The notes: generated from the sequence alone by a model not told the origin. DNA of 64,000 nucleotides from Borrelia duttonii Ly (GCF_000019685.1 NC_011229.1:558001-622000), one strand, 5' to 3'; positions 26,398-35,294 are shown, counted from the first letter of the stretch. A program made the numbers and translations.

Positions 26398-27254
26398 GTA
26401 GTGTGAAGGTGTATTACCCTGAAAATTTTAATGCACTTGTTAGTTTATTTCAGGAAAGTTCAAAAAATTATATAATTTATAATGAAATTGATTTTCATAA
26501 AAATTCTGAAATTTTTATGAAAAATGACTCTGATAGCTTTTTTATAATAAATAATTTTGAAAAGTTTAATAAGATTTTTCTTAGAAGTAATTTTTTGGAA
26601 ATAGGTCCATGTGTTACTTATGATGCTATTTTGCAATTTGGAGAGAAAAATATTCCACGTTTATTTTATGAATTTATTTCAATGTTAAACGATAGAATAT
26701 GTCTAAATAGCATTAATATTGCTAATGGGTTTTATTATAAAAACACAATTTTTGATTTATATCCTTTATTGTTAAGTCTTGATGCTCAAATTGAATTTAA
26801 GAATATTTTGACTAAAAAAAATTATACTTATAATGCTTATAGCATTAATAGGGATGATTATATACAAAACCGTCATGTTTTATTTTTAAGCAAATTAAAA
26901 TTTCCAATTACAAATTTGTGGAATAAGAGTTTTTGTAGTAGGATATTTGATTATACTTTTTCATTTAATTTTTTAGACGAGATGAATATTATTTTTATTT
27001 GTGTTTTGTTGAATGTTAAAAGGAATATTATAAGTGATTTTCTGATGAAAATATTTTATAATGACAAGGTTATTACTTTAAGGGATTTTCAAGTTTTACT
27101 TTTAAACAAAACTTTACCTTTATCTTTAGTTGAGATTGAAGATTCTCTTAGAATGTTAGATAAAAGTATTCGTGATGTTAAAAATTTTAGTTTGGAAGAG
27201 AGAAGTTTGAAACTTATAAAAAATTTTTATTTTGATATATTGTTTAATTTTTAG
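26394..27254 (+). CDS. degenerate FAD-subunit homologue of the xanthine dehydrogenase family
   Basis: 286 aa, the normal length of XDH/CoxM FAD subunits. Matching segments: 'YYPENFNALVSLFQE' (7-21), 'FLEIGPCVTYDAILQF' (67-82), 'IPRLFYEFISM', 'FDLYPLLLSLDAQIEF' (120-135) and a C-terminal 'IRDVKNFSLEERSLKLIKNF' equivalent to DVRGS-x-YR. The two flavin-diphosphate loops are lost: AGGTD is 'IIYNEID' (27-33) and TIGGN is 'SINIANG' (106-112). So the fold is kept and FAD binding is doubtful. ATG overlaps the previous stop (ATGA). It is last in the three-gene unit, before the pts promoter. Confidence 0.72.
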   Translation: MSSVKVYYPENFNALVSLFQESSKNYIIYNEIDFHKNSEIFMKNDSDSFFIINNFEKFNKIFLRSNFLEIGPCVTYDAILQFGEKNIPRLFYEFISMLNDRICLNSINIANGFYYKNTIFDLYPLLLSLDAQIEFKNILTKKNYTYNAYSINRDDYIQNRHVLFLSKLKFPITNLWNKSFCSRIFDYTFSFNFLDEMNIIFICVLLNVKRNIISDFLMKIFYNDKVITLRDFQVLLLNKTLPLSLVEIEDSLRMLDKSIRDVKNFSLEERSLKLIKNFYFDILFNF

Positions 27255-27350
27255 TCTTAAAAAATTATCATTATTAAAAATTGTTGGTTTTTGGAGTTAG
27301 TTTTAATAGAAAGGCAATAGAATTTAATTTATCAATTTGTTTTTATGCAT

Positions 27351-27356
27351 TATAAT
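27351..27356 (+). promoter_or_regulatory. candidate -10 box for ptsH-ptsI-crr
   Basis: TATAAT in the 159-base gap after the XDH-like genes, 58 bases before the ptsH ATG. The matching -35 region (TTTATC) is weak. Confidence 0.45.
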
Positions 27357-27413
27357 ATTTATTTGTTAGTAATTTAATCAAAAAATAATTATTCAAATAA
27401 GGGGCTTAAGCTT

Positions 27414-27674
27414 ATGGTTAAAAAAGAGGCTACAATTAAGGCTGTTAATGGTTTACATGTGAGACCAGCATCAACATTTGTCAAAAAGGCTAAGGAATAT
27501 GCTAGTGATATAACTATTGAAGCTGATGGAAAATCTGTTAGCGGCAAAAGTTTGTTTAGATTGCAAACTTTAGAGTTATCTTCTGGTAAGAAGCTTATGG
27601 TTTGTGCTGAGGGTGATGATGAGGAGAGAGCTGTTAATGAACTTGTTGAACTTATTGAATCTTTTAAAGAATAA
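27414..27674 (+). CDS. ptsH: phosphocarrier protein HPr
   Basis: 86 aa. Accepts phosphate from enzyme I on His15 ('AVNGLHVRPASTFVKKA') and passes it to sugar-specific EIIA proteins of the phosphotransferase system. The Ser46 region reads 'VSGKSLFRLQTLELSSG'; no HPr kinase gene is in the window. AAGGGG precedes the ATG. First gene of ptsH-ptsI-crr. Because Borrelia lives on glycolysis of imported sugars, this operon is central to its energy supply. BB0557 from memory. Confidence 0.96.
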   Translation: MVKKEATIKAVNGLHVRPASTFVKKAKEYASDITIEADGKSVSGKSLFRLQTLELSSGKKLMVCAEGDDEERAVNELVELIESFKE

Positions 27675-27689
27675 GTGTGGAAGGTTAAT

Positions 27690-29411
27690 ATGACTTTATC
27701 GGGGAAAAGAATATCTAAAGGGATAGGTATTGGAGAAGCACTTTTTATCAAGAAAGATTTTGATAAATTAATTGATAAATCAAAAATTACTTCTTCACAA
27801 GTTGATGGTGAGATAAAAAAATTTAATGATGCTAAGTTAAAGGCTATATCTGTTTTAAGAGATCTTACAAGAAAGGTTGTATCTCAACTTGGAGCTGATA
27901 AGGAAGGCATTTTTGAAGGACAGATGTTAATTATTGAAGATGATGAGCTTTCTGAGTCTGTTATAAATTTTATTAAGAATGAAAATTGTGGCGCTGCTTA
28001 TGCTGTTTATCTGTCTTTTAAAGAATTGATAGCAAGTGTAGAAGAATATGCAGATGTTTATTTAAAAGAGAGAGCTTCTGATTTTAAAGACATTAGAAAT
28101 AGACTTATTGCAAATATTTTAGATAAGGTAGTTGATCTTGCTGAGGTTAAGAGAGATGTGGTGTTAATTACTGAAGAATTAACACCTTCTGATACAATGC
28201 AGGTTGATTTAAGTTATGTTAAGGGTTTTATCACCACGGTTGGTGGTGAAACTTCTCATGCTGCTATTTTAGCAAGAACAATGGGACTTCCGGCTCTTGT
28301 GATGTCACCTTTAGATATTGATAAAATTAAAGAAGGTGAGCAGTTGATAATTGATGGACTCTCTTCAATAATTATTAGTAGTCCTTCATCTAGTGAACTT
28401 GATAAATATTCTCATAAGATACTAAAATATAATGAGCATGAGAAAGAGCTTTTTGAATTAAAGAATCAAGATGCAGTAACAAAAGATGGTATTAAAATAT
28501 TTTTAAAGGCTAATATTGGAACTCCAACAGATATTTTTTATGTTAATAAATATGGACTTGATGGCATAGGGCTTTTTAGGACAGAATTTTTGTATATGGA
28601 GTCTTTAAAGCCTCCTACAGAAGATGAACAGTTTGAAGCTTATAAAAAAGTTGTTGAGAATATTGAAAAAAAAGGCGTTGTTACTATTCGTACTCTTGAT
28701 ATTGGAGGAGATAAAGAAATTCCATATTTTAATTTTCCAAAAGAAGAGAATCCTTTTCTAGGATATCGTGCTCTTAGAATGTATATGGATTATGAAAGTT
28801 TGATTCAAAGTCAATTTAATGCAATTTTTAGAGCTAGTCATTATGGCAAAATAAGGATTATGGTTCCTATGCTTGCTAGGTATGAGGAACTTGAGATAAT
28901 TAATTATTTTGTAGATAAAGCCAAGGAAAATTTAAAATCTAGGAACTTGCCTTTTGATGAAAATTTGGAAGTTGGATGTATGATAGAAGTTCCTTCTGCT
29001 GCTTTATTAGCAGCTGAACTTGCTGATAAGTTGGATTTCTTTAGTATTGGTACTAATGATTTAACTCAGTATACTTTGGCTGTGGATAGGGGTAATCAGA
29101 AAATATCAAATTTGTATGATAAATATAATCCTGCTGTTTTAAAATTGATTAAGAATGTTTTTGATGCTGGTCATAGTGCTGGTATTGATGTTTCTGTTTG
29201 TGGTGAACTTGGAGGAGATGAAGCTGGAGCTTTAATTCTCATTGGACTTGGATTTAAATCTCTGAGTATGGTTCCTAGTGCTTCGCTTAGGATTAAGTAT
29301 TTGCTTAGAAAATATACTATGTCTGATTTGAATGAGTTGGCAATTAAAGTTTTAAATAGCAAATCAGAATCAGAGACTTTAAAATTTTTAGATAAATATA
29401 TAGGAGATTAA
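27690..29411 (+). CDS. ptsI: PTS enzyme I (phosphoenolpyruvate-protein phosphotransferase)
   Basis: 573 aa from ATG 27690, chosen because GGAAGG lies just before it; the in-frame GTG at 27675 directly after the ptsH stop is unlikely. It takes phosphate from PEP onto His190 in 'GGETSHAAILARTMGLP'. The PEP-binding barrel shows 'GIGLFRTEFLYM', 'TLDIGGDKEIPY', 'GCMIEVPSAALLA' and the C-terminal 'FSIGTNDLTQYTLAVDRGN'. It serves all PTS sugars. Sixteen bases after ptsH, four bases before crr. Confidence 0.97.
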   Translation: MTLSGKRISKGIGIGEALFIKKDFDKLIDKSKITSSQVDGEIKKFNDAKLKAISVLRDLTRKVVSQLGADKEGIFEGQMLIIEDDELSESVINFIKNENCGAAYAVYLSFKELIASVEEYADVYLKERASDFKDIRNRLIANILDKVVDLAEVKRDVVLITEELTPSDTMQVDLSYVKGFITTVGGETSHAAILARTMGLPALVMSPLDIDKIKEGEQLIIDGLSSIIISSPSSSELDKYSHKILKYNEHEKELFELKNQDAVTKDGIKIFLKANIGTPTDIFYVNKYGLDGIGLFRTEFLYMESLKPPTEDEQFEAYKKVVENIEKKGVVTIRTLDIGGDKEIPYFNFPKEENPFLGYRALRMYMDYESLIQSQFNAIFRASHYGKIRIMVPMLARYEELEIINYFVDKAKENLKSRNLPFDENLEVGCMIEVPSAALLAAELADKLDFFSIGTNDLTQYTLAVDRGNQKISNLYDKYNPAVLKLIKNVFDAGHSAGIDVSVCGELGGDEAGALILIGLGFKSLSMVPSASLRIKYLLRKYTMSDLNELAIKVLNSKSESETLKFLDKYIGD

Positions 29412-29414
29412 CTT

Positions 29415-29984
29415 ATGGGATTTTTAGGGTTTTTTAAAAAGGTGGCTACTTTAGATTTGATAGCACCTGTTAGTGGCAAGGTTGTTTCAATTGATAAGGT
29501 GCCAGATGAAGCTTTTGCTGAGAAAATAGTTGGTGATGGAATTGCAATTATGCCTACTGGAAATGAACTTGTTGCGCCTTGTGATGGGAATATTGGTAAG
29601 ATTTTTAAGACTAATCATGCATTTAGTCTTGAAACCAAAGAGGGAATTGAAATTTTTGTGCATTTTGGTATTAATACTCTTAATTTAAATGGTAAGGGAT
29701 TTACAAGAGTTGCTGAGGAAGGTATGAGTGTTAAGCAGGGTGATGTTATTATTAGACTTGATCTTGAGTATCTAAAAGCCCATGCAGAGTCAATAGTTAC
29801 TCCTGTTGTTATTGCAAATTCTGATGAAGTTTCAAGCATTGAGTATGTGTTTGGCAAGCTTGATGATGATTCTGAATATGTTGTGTCTTCTACTACTACT
29901 TTAACTGAAGATATTGAGACTAAAATATTACAAGCTAGTCCTGTTGAAGCGGGTAAAGATATAGTTCTTAGAGTTAAAAAGTAA
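29415..29984 (+). CDS. crr: glucose-type PTS enzyme IIA (Crr)
   Basis: 189 aa, a soluble stand-alone EIIA. H83 ('IFVHFGINTLNLNGKGF') is the phosphorylated His, and H68 ('NHAFSLETKEG') is its partner, with the 15-residue spacing seen in E. coli Crr. Other signatures are 'APVSGKVVSIDKVPDEAFAE' and 'GDGIAIMPTG'. It hands phosphate to EIICB proteins encoded elsewhere (glucose/maltose type). Whether it also has a regulatory role is unknown. AGGAG precedes the ATG; the stop codon is inside a 38-base palindrome. Confidence 0.95.
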   Translation: MGFLGFFKKVATLDLIAPVSGKVVSIDKVPDEAFAEKIVGDGIAIMPTGNELVAPCDGNIGKIFKTNHAFSLETKEGIEIFVHFGINTLNLNGKGFTRVAEEGMSVKQGDVIIRLDLEYLKAHAESIVTPVVIANSDEVSSIEYVFGKLDDDSEYVVSSTTTLTEDIETKILQASPVEAGKDIVLRVKK

Positions 29985-30016
29985 GTTCGCATACTCATGA
30001 GTATGCGAACTTACTT
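29979..30016. terminator. bidirectional terminator, 19-bp perfect palindrome between crr and htpG
   Basis: Two 19-base arms (29979-29997 and 29998-30016) are exact complements with no spacer, so the RNA would form a long stem with a tight loop. The crr stop codon lies inside the first arm, and htpG ends five bases beyond. T-rich sequence follows on both strands, fitting a shared terminator for the convergent genes. Confidence 0.85.
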
Positions 30017-30020
30017 TTAT

Positions 30021-31868
30021 TTATATATTTTTTTCTAACATTTCATTTATTATGTTTATAAATTGATTTGGGTTTTTGCTTGGCAGTCCTGAAGTTATTA
30101 TTGCTTCTTCAAGAAGAATGATGCTTATTTTTTCTAAGGTTGTATCATCTAAATTTTTTAAATTTTGAATAATTTTGTTGTTTGGATTAAGTTCAAGAAT
30201 GGGTTTTGTTTCTTTAACTTCTTGTCCCATTGATAGCATGATTTTTTGCATTTGATAAGTAGGATCAGTGCTGTCAATTATTATTGCTGATGGTTCTTGT
30301 ACGAGGGTTGCTGATAATGAAACATCTTTAACATGATCTTTTAATATTTCTTTTATTTTAGACAGTATGTCTTGAAATTCTTCTTCTATTTTTTTGAAAT
30401 TTTCATCTTTTAATTCATCACTTGTTTCATTTTTATTTATTGCTTTTAATTTAATGCCCTCATATTCTGTTATGAAATTTAAAATAGCTTCGTCAATCTC
30501 ATCATCCATAATGAGAGTTTCATATCCTCTATCTTTATAAGCATTTACAATAGGGTTGATTTTAAGAATATTTTCTTTGCCTCCAGTGATGTAATATATG
30601 CTTTTTTGTTCTGCAGGCATTCTATCTTTATATTCTTTTAGTGATACAAATCCATTTACATTAGAAGATTTGAATCTAATTAGAGATATTAGCTTATTTC
30701 TATTATCAAAATCGGAATAAACCCCTTCTTTTAAGCATCTTCCAAATTCTTTAGAAAATTCATTGAATTTAGTGGGGTCGTTTTCACTTAATTTTTCAAG
30801 TTCGCTAAGTATTTTTTTTACAGAAGATGCCTTTATTTTGGCTAATGTTTTATTTTTTTGTAAAATTTCTCTACTTACATTTAGGGGTAAATCTTGGCAA
30901 TCTATTATTCCTTTTATAAATCTTAGGTAATTTGGAAGTAAGCTGTCAGCAGAATCTGAAATAAAAATTCTATTTATAAATAATTTTACCCCAGGTTTAG
31001 TATTTGGATAATATAGGTCATAGGAAGCTTTACTTGGAACGTAGAAAAGATTTGTGTATTCAATACTTCCCTCGGCTTTTGTATGAATATGAATTAATGG
31101 ATTTTCATAATCAAAAGCTAAATTTTTATAAAATTCATTATATTCTTCATTAGAGATTTCATTTTTATTTTTTGTCCAAATAGCTGTTGTATCATTTAAT
31201 TTATCTTCTTTCTCTTCAAATCCTTCTTGTTTGCCATCCTTCATTATAGGTTCTCTATATTTAATAAAAATAGGATAGCTTATATGATTTGAGTATTTTT
31301 TTATAATTTCTTGAATTTTCCATTTGTTAGCATATTCGGTTCCCTCTTTATTAAGGTGAAGTATTATTTCAGTTCCATTCTCATCTTTATTTGTTTCATT
31401 GATTTCATATCCTGTTTTTCCATCACTAGACCAAATATATGCAATATTATCTAGAGCTTTTTTTGTTATAACTTCAACTTTGTCTGCTACAATAAAAGCA
31501 CTGTAAAAACCAACACCAAATTGTCCAATTAGGCTTGAAGCTTTTTTTTCATCTTTTTTTAAGTTGTTAATAAATTCTTTAGTGCCTGATTTTGCAATTG
31601 TTCCGAGGTGACTAATTAAATCCTCTCTATTCATTCCAATTCCATTATCTTTTATTGTGATGGATTTTTCATCAAAATTTATATCTATTCGAGGATCTAA
31701 TTTTATGTCTTTAAATTTTTCATCTGTGATGTTTAAAAATTTAAGTTTATCAATGGCATCAGAAGCATTTGATATTAATTCTCTTAAAAATATTTCTTTA
31801 TGTGAGTAAAGAGAATGTATGATTAAATAAAGTAAATCATTGACTTCTGTATCAAATTGTTTTTTCAT
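30021..31868 (-). CDS. htpG: Hsp90-family chaperone HtpG
   Basis: 615 aa. ATP-dependent cytoplasmic chaperone. N-terminal GHKL ATPase motifs 'ELISNASDAIDKL' (with the catalytic Glu), 'IKDNGIGMNREDLI', 'GTIAKSGTKEF' and 'GQFGVGFYSAFIVADKV'. The middle domain has 'GVKLFINRIFISDSADSLLP' and 'DLPLNVSREILQ', and a C-terminal dimerisation region ends the protein. It lacks the acidic linker and MEEVD tail of eukaryotic Hsp90, as expected. AGGAG lies before the ATG. Divergent from gnd across a 114-base gap. Confidence 0.97.
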   Translation of the reverse strand: MKKQFDTEVNDLLYLIIHSLYSHKEIFLRELISNASDAIDKLKFLNITDEKFKDIKLDPRIDINFDEKSITIKDNGIGMNREDLISHLGTIAKSGTKEFINNLKKDEKKASSLIGQFGVGFYSAFIVADKVEVITKKALDNIAYIWSSDGKTGYEINETNKDENGTEIILHLNKEGTEYANKWKIQEIIKKYSNHISYPIFIKYREPIMKDGKQEGFEEKEDKLNDTTAIWTKNKNEISNEEYNEFYKNLAFDYENPLIHIHTKAEGSIEYTNLFYVPSKASYDLYYPNTKPGVKLFINRIFISDSADSLLPNYLRFIKGIIDCQDLPLNVSREILQKNKTLAKIKASSVKKILSELEKLSENDPTKFNEFSKEFGRCLKEGVYSDFDNRNKLISLIRFKSSNVNGFVSLKEYKDRMPAEQKSIYYITGGKENILKINPIVNAYKDRGYETLIMDDEIDEAILNFITEYEGIKLKAINKNETSDELKDENFKKIEEEFQDILSKIKEILKDHVKDVSLSATLVQEPSAIIIDSTDPTYQMQKIMLSMGQEVKETKPILELNPNNKIIQNLKNLDDTTLEKISIILLEEAIITSGLPSKNPNQFINIINEMLEKNI

Positions 31869-31982
31869 AGAATTCTCCTATCTTGTATTCGTTTAATCTT
31901 TACTTTTTTTATAATATAACATAATCTAAAAATAATGAATAAATAATTTTTCTATGAAAAAAATACGATAGGGGATAATGCA

Positions 31983-33377
31983 ATGGATATTGGTATTTAT
32001 GGATTAGGAGTTATGGGTAGTAATTTGGCATTAAACATTGCCGATAATGGTTTTAATGTTTATGTTTATAATAGGGATAATGAAAAAACAGAAGTTTTTC
32101 TTGCAAATAATTCTCATAAAAAAATTAGTGGTGTAAGCGATATTGAGACTTTTATTAGAAGTTTAAAAAAACCCAGAAAGATTATTTTAATGGTATCAAA
32201 TTCGGCTGTTGATGAAGTTATTGAGCAAATTTTACCTTTTGTTGAAAAATTCGATATTATTATTGATGGTGGTAATTCTTATTATAAAGATACTATAAGA
32301 AGAGAGCAAGAATTATCTTCTAGGGATATTTATTTTGTTGGGCTTGGAATTTCAGGTGGTGAGAGAGGCGCAAGATTTGGAGCTTCTTTTATGTATGGAG
32401 GTAATAAAAAAGCTTATGAATTAATAGAACCTATTTTAAATAAAATAGCTGCTAAGACTAATGAGGGGGATGTTTGTTCTGCTTATTTGGGTAAAGATGG
32501 AGTTGGGCATTATGTAAAGATGGTTCATAATGGAATTGAATATGCCGATATGCAACTTATTGGTGAAGCATATTTTTTTATGAAGAGGGCTTTTAATTTA
32601 GATAATTTGAGAATTGCTGAAGTATTTGATAAGTGGTCAGAAGGTGAACTATCTAGTTATTTGATAGAAATAACATCTAAAATTTTAAAATATAAAGAGA
32701 ATAATGAATATTTAATTGATAAAATTTTAGATGTTGCAAATCAAAAAGGTACTGGAAAGTGGGTATCAATTGAAGCTTTGCATTTAAATGTACCAGCAAA
32801 TTTGATTTTTGAATCTATGTTTGCAAGGTCTTTGTCAATATTAAAACATGAACGAGTAATTGCTAGTGATATCCTTAAAATGGATGTAGACTTTGTTGAA
32901 TTTGATTTGAGTGATTGGATTTTAGATCTCTATTATTCTCTTTTAGTTGCTAAAATATTAGCTTATTCTCAAGGATTTATGATTCTTAAGAATGCATCAG
33001 CCAATTATCTTTGGGATTTGAATTTAGGAAAAATTTCTTTAATTTGGAGAGAAGGTTGTATTATTAAGAGTGTTTTTTTAGATAAAATTAAGTTAGCTTA
33101 CGATAAAAATCCACATCTTATTAATTTGCTTTTTGATGATTATTTTTTAGATATAATAAAGAATCATCATAAATCTTTAAGGCGTATAGTTTCAAAGGCT
33201 AGTGAAATTGGGATACCATTGCCAGCATTTTATGCAAGTCTTTCTTTTCTAGACTCTTATTCTACTAATTATTTGCCAGCAAATTTAATTCAGGCCCAGA
33301 GAGATTTTTTTGGTGCACACAGTTTTGAGAGAATAGATTCAAATAGGGGTGAATTTTTTCATAGTAGTTGGGAATAA
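31983..33377 (+). CDS. gnd: 6-phosphogluconate dehydrogenase, decarboxylating
   Basis: 464 aa. Oxidises 6-phosphogluconate to ribulose 5-phosphate with NADP, giving NADPH and pentose phosphate that can feed prs. Rossmann motif 'IGIYGLGVMGSNLAL' (residues 3-17), NADP-side 'VYNRDNEKT', the catalytic segment 'GVGHYVKMVHNGIEY' (Lys and His-Asn-Gly) near residue 180, and the C-terminal substrate tail 'QRDFFGAHSFERID'. Standard length is about 470. AGGGGA upstream of ATG. It ends 14 bases from the stop of the convergent small envelope protein gene. Confidence 0.97.
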   Translation: MDIGIYGLGVMGSNLALNIADNGFNVYVYNRDNEKTEVFLANNSHKKISGVSDIETFIRSLKKPRKIILMVSNSAVDEVIEQILPFVEKFDIIIDGGNSYYKDTIRREQELSSRDIYFVGLGISGGERGARFGASFMYGGNKKAYELIEPILNKIAAKTNEGDVCSAYLGKDGVGHYVKMVHNGIEYADMQLIGEAYFFMKRAFNLDNLRIAEVFDKWSEGELSSYLIEITSKILKYKENNEYLIDKILDVANQKGTGKWVSIEALHLNVPANLIFESMFARSLSILKHERVIASDILKMDVDFVEFDLSDWILDLYYSLLVAKILAYSQGFMILKNASANYLWDLNLGKISLIWREGCIIKSVFLDKIKLAYDKNPHLINLLFDDYFLDIIKNHHKSLRRIVSKASEIGIPLPAFYASLSFLDSYSTNYLPANLIQAQRDFFGAHSFERIDSNRGEFFHSSWE

Positions 33378-33391
33378 TTTAGGTTATGTAT

Positions 33392-33928
33392 TTAAATATA
33401 ATATTTAATGAACATTCCTCCTATGATATTTATTTTAAATCCTGCGTAAAGATAATGGTATGCGATAGATTGTGGATTTGATACAAATTCTATTGAAGGT
33501 GCCATTTTAAATCCAATTTCTATATTTTCTGTTATATCGTAAAAAATAGCTATTGGAATTCTAAATCCAAAACCCGATTCCATGCTTTTAAAATTTGATT
33601 TGTTGGATGAGATGTGTATATTTCCTCCAATTCCTGTTCCGATAGATAGTTTTTCTATTAATGATATTGTAAATATTAAATCAATGGCCGAGAGTACAAA
33701 GACATTAAAATCATATTTTTTAGATTTGAGTATACTTTGTGGTAGTTTAATCCCATTAGTTCCTCCATAGCCTATTTCAATATCAATAAATGGAAATGAC
33801 ATAATATAATTAAATATTGGATTTCCAATACTTCCACCAAATCCTATTTTTCTATCTAAATATGAACTTTTACCAAATGAATTAATCCACATACTTGATG
33901 TTAGTATTATTATCATTATTTTTTGCAT
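33392..33928 (-). CDS. small exported protein, outer-membrane-like
   Basis: 178 aa, unknown function. Signal peptide in residues 1-19 ('IIILTSSMWINSFGK'). The mature part is made of short Gly/aromatic-rich strands ('GFGGSIGNPIFNYIMSFPFI', 'IEIGFKMAPSIEFV', 'YLYAGFKINIIGG'), like a small beta-barrel or calycin-like fold. GGGGA precedes the ATG. It stands first, with two paralogs (34052 and 34785) upstream on the same strand. It shares the strand style and 'IEIGFKMAP' phrase with them, but similarity is weaker. Corresponds in place to BB0562. Confidence 0.7.
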   Translation of the reverse strand: MQKIMIIILTSSMWINSFGKSSYLDRKIGFGGSIGNPIFNYIMSFPFIDIEIGYGGTNGIKLPQSILKSKKYDFNVFVLSAIDLIFTISLIEKLSIGTGIGGNIHISSNKSNFKSMESGFGFRIPIAIFYDITENIEIGFKMAPSIEFVSNPQSIAYHYLYAGFKINIIGGMFIKYYI

Positions 33929-34051
33929 GATGTCCCCAACAATTCATGTTTTTATCTCATTATATTTTATTTTTAATGATTAATAAATTTTATATACAAA
34001 TCTTCTTAGTTGAATTTTTTGATGATTAATGTTAATGATATTTTGTATTTT

Positions 34052-34570
34052 TTATGCAACCCAAAGTTTTATACCAAGTCCAGCAAATACTTCCCATTTG
34101 TGTTTTGGATAATCATGTCCTATTCCCCATATTTTTATTCCTGGTCCTACTTTTAAAAACAAATCAAAATGTCTTTTAAAAATTGGTAAAATTAAGGATA
34201 GCGAAATTTTAATGCCTATATTTGTTGAATTATATATTTCATGTGTTTTTTTCCATTTAGATATCCACCATAATCCATAAATTCCTATTCCAAGTGATGT
34301 ATTTATGGGTTTAGGTTTATTAAATGAATTTGATGAGAATATATTGAATTCTATAGATGCAAATAATGTATTAAAGTTTTGGAATAGATTTTTGAGTCCA
34401 TTGTAAATTCCAAATTCTATTTCAATGTTTTTTGCTAAATTAAGTTGTATTGCATTTGGAAATGGTCCTAGTATTCCAATTCCAAAATAACCTTTGTTTT
34501 TTGTATATTCATCTTTTGCTGTGCTATTAAAATAATTTATTAATATAAAAATAAAAATTGTTTTTTTCAT
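34052..34570 (-). CDS. small exported protein, paralog of the 34785-35294 product
   Basis: 172 aa. Signal peptide in residues 1-18. 'YFGIGILGPFPNAIQLNL' and 'FGIYNGLKNLFQNFNTLFAS' line up without gaps with 'NFGIGILLPFPIALELNI' and 'LGIYNGANNLFQNWQTLFLA' of the neighbour, and the C-termini ('KWEVFAGLGIKLWVA' versus 'RWEIFAALGIRYWFT') also match. Alternating Gly/aromatic strands suggest a small outer-membrane or periplasmic beta protein; the role is unknown. AGAGGA precedes the ATG. Confidence 0.75.
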   Translation of the reverse strand: MKKTIFIFILINYFNSTAKDEYTKNKGYFGIGILGPFPNAIQLNLAKNIEIEFGIYNGLKNLFQNFNTLFASIEFNIFSSNSFNKPKPINTSLGIGIYGLWWISKWKKTHEIYNSTNIGIKISLSLILPIFKRHFDLFLKVGPGIKIWGIGHDYPKHKWEVFAGLGIKLWVA

Positions 34571-34745
34571 TTGATAATGAATCCTCTCATTTTAAGTGTA
34601 TGCTTAATTTTTGAAAATAACGTAATCAATATTAGTTATTATTTTATATAAAATTTATATTGTCAAATTTTAAATAAGATTGTATTGTAGCAGTTTACTT
34701 ATTTAGTGTAAATTGTATTATCATTGTATTGTATTGATTGTTTTA

Positions 34746-34782
34746 TTTATAAAGAGAAGTAATTGATACTTCTCTTTATAAA
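34746..34782 (-). terminator. 16-bp stem terminator after the 34785-35294 gene
   Basis: Perfect 16-base arms (34746-34761 and 34767-34782) with a 5-base loop begin three bases after the stop codon. The gene pair is therefore probably transcribed as separate units. There is no strong T run on the minus strand, so efficiency is uncertain. Confidence 0.6.
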
Positions 34783-34784
34783 TT

Positions 34785-35294
34785 TTATGTAAACCAATAC
34801 CTAATACCAAGAGCAGCAAATATTTCCCATCTAAATCCAGCTCCTCCATTCCAAATATTAATTCCAAGACCAGGTGCTACTTTTAAAAATACGTCAAATT
34901 TTTTTATAAATATTGCAAGATTTAATATTAGTGGCAATCTGGCTCCTATGCTTATTGGACCACTATTTGTGTGTGTATGATTCCATCTGGAGAACCATAT
35001 TGTTCCATATCCGCCACCACCAATCGAAAAGTTAAGCATTTGATTTAATTCTTTAAAAGTGTGCATATAAAATATGTAGTCTATTGCAAGAAATAAAGTT
35101 TGCCAATTTTGAAAAAGATTGTTTGCTCCATTATAAATTCCTAAGTCTATGTCAAAGTTTTCAATGTTTAATTCTAATGCAATTGGAAATGGTAATAAAA
35201 TTCCTATTCCAAAATTACTTCTTGCTGTTGAATTAGCAAAAGCAGATGTTGACAATAATAACAGTATTAAGATAAATATATTTTTTTGTTTCAT
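34785..35294 (-). CDS. small exported protein, paralog of the 34052-34570 product
   Basis: 169 aa. Signal peptide in residues 1-20 ('ILILLLLSTSAFANS', with an A-N-S type cleavage site). The mature part carries the paralog signatures 'FGIGILLPFPIALEL', 'LGIYNGANNLFQNW' and 'FLKVAPGLGINIW', with Gly/aromatic strands. GGAG lies six bases before the ATG. It is divergent from the cheW2 operon. Possible outer-membrane or periplasmic location; function not known. Position fits BB0564. Confidence 0.75.
   Translation of the reverse strand: MKQKNIFILILLLLSTSAFANSTARSNFGIGILLPFPIALELNIENFDIDLGIYNGANNLFQNWQTLFLAIDYIFYMHTFKELNQMLNFSIGGGGYGTIWFSRWNHTHTNSGPISIGARLPLILNLAIFIKKFDVFLKVAPGLGINIWNGGAGFRWEIFAALGIRYWFT

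Noticed and set aside
24081-27254. Reading the XDH-like genes as pseudogenes
   Set aside because: All three frames are open over near-normal lengths with coupled start and stop codons. Loss is confined to cofactor sites, so degeneration of function is likelier than loss of the genes.
27389-27751. 120-codon open frame antisense to ptsH and the start of ptsI
   Set aside because: Shadow of HPr and enzyme I on the other strand; the Ser/Leu-rich product is typical of antisense frames here.
29615-29998. 127-codon open frame antisense to crr
   Set aside because: It mirrors crr codon usage, has no ribosome site or recognisable protein, and crr itself is certain.
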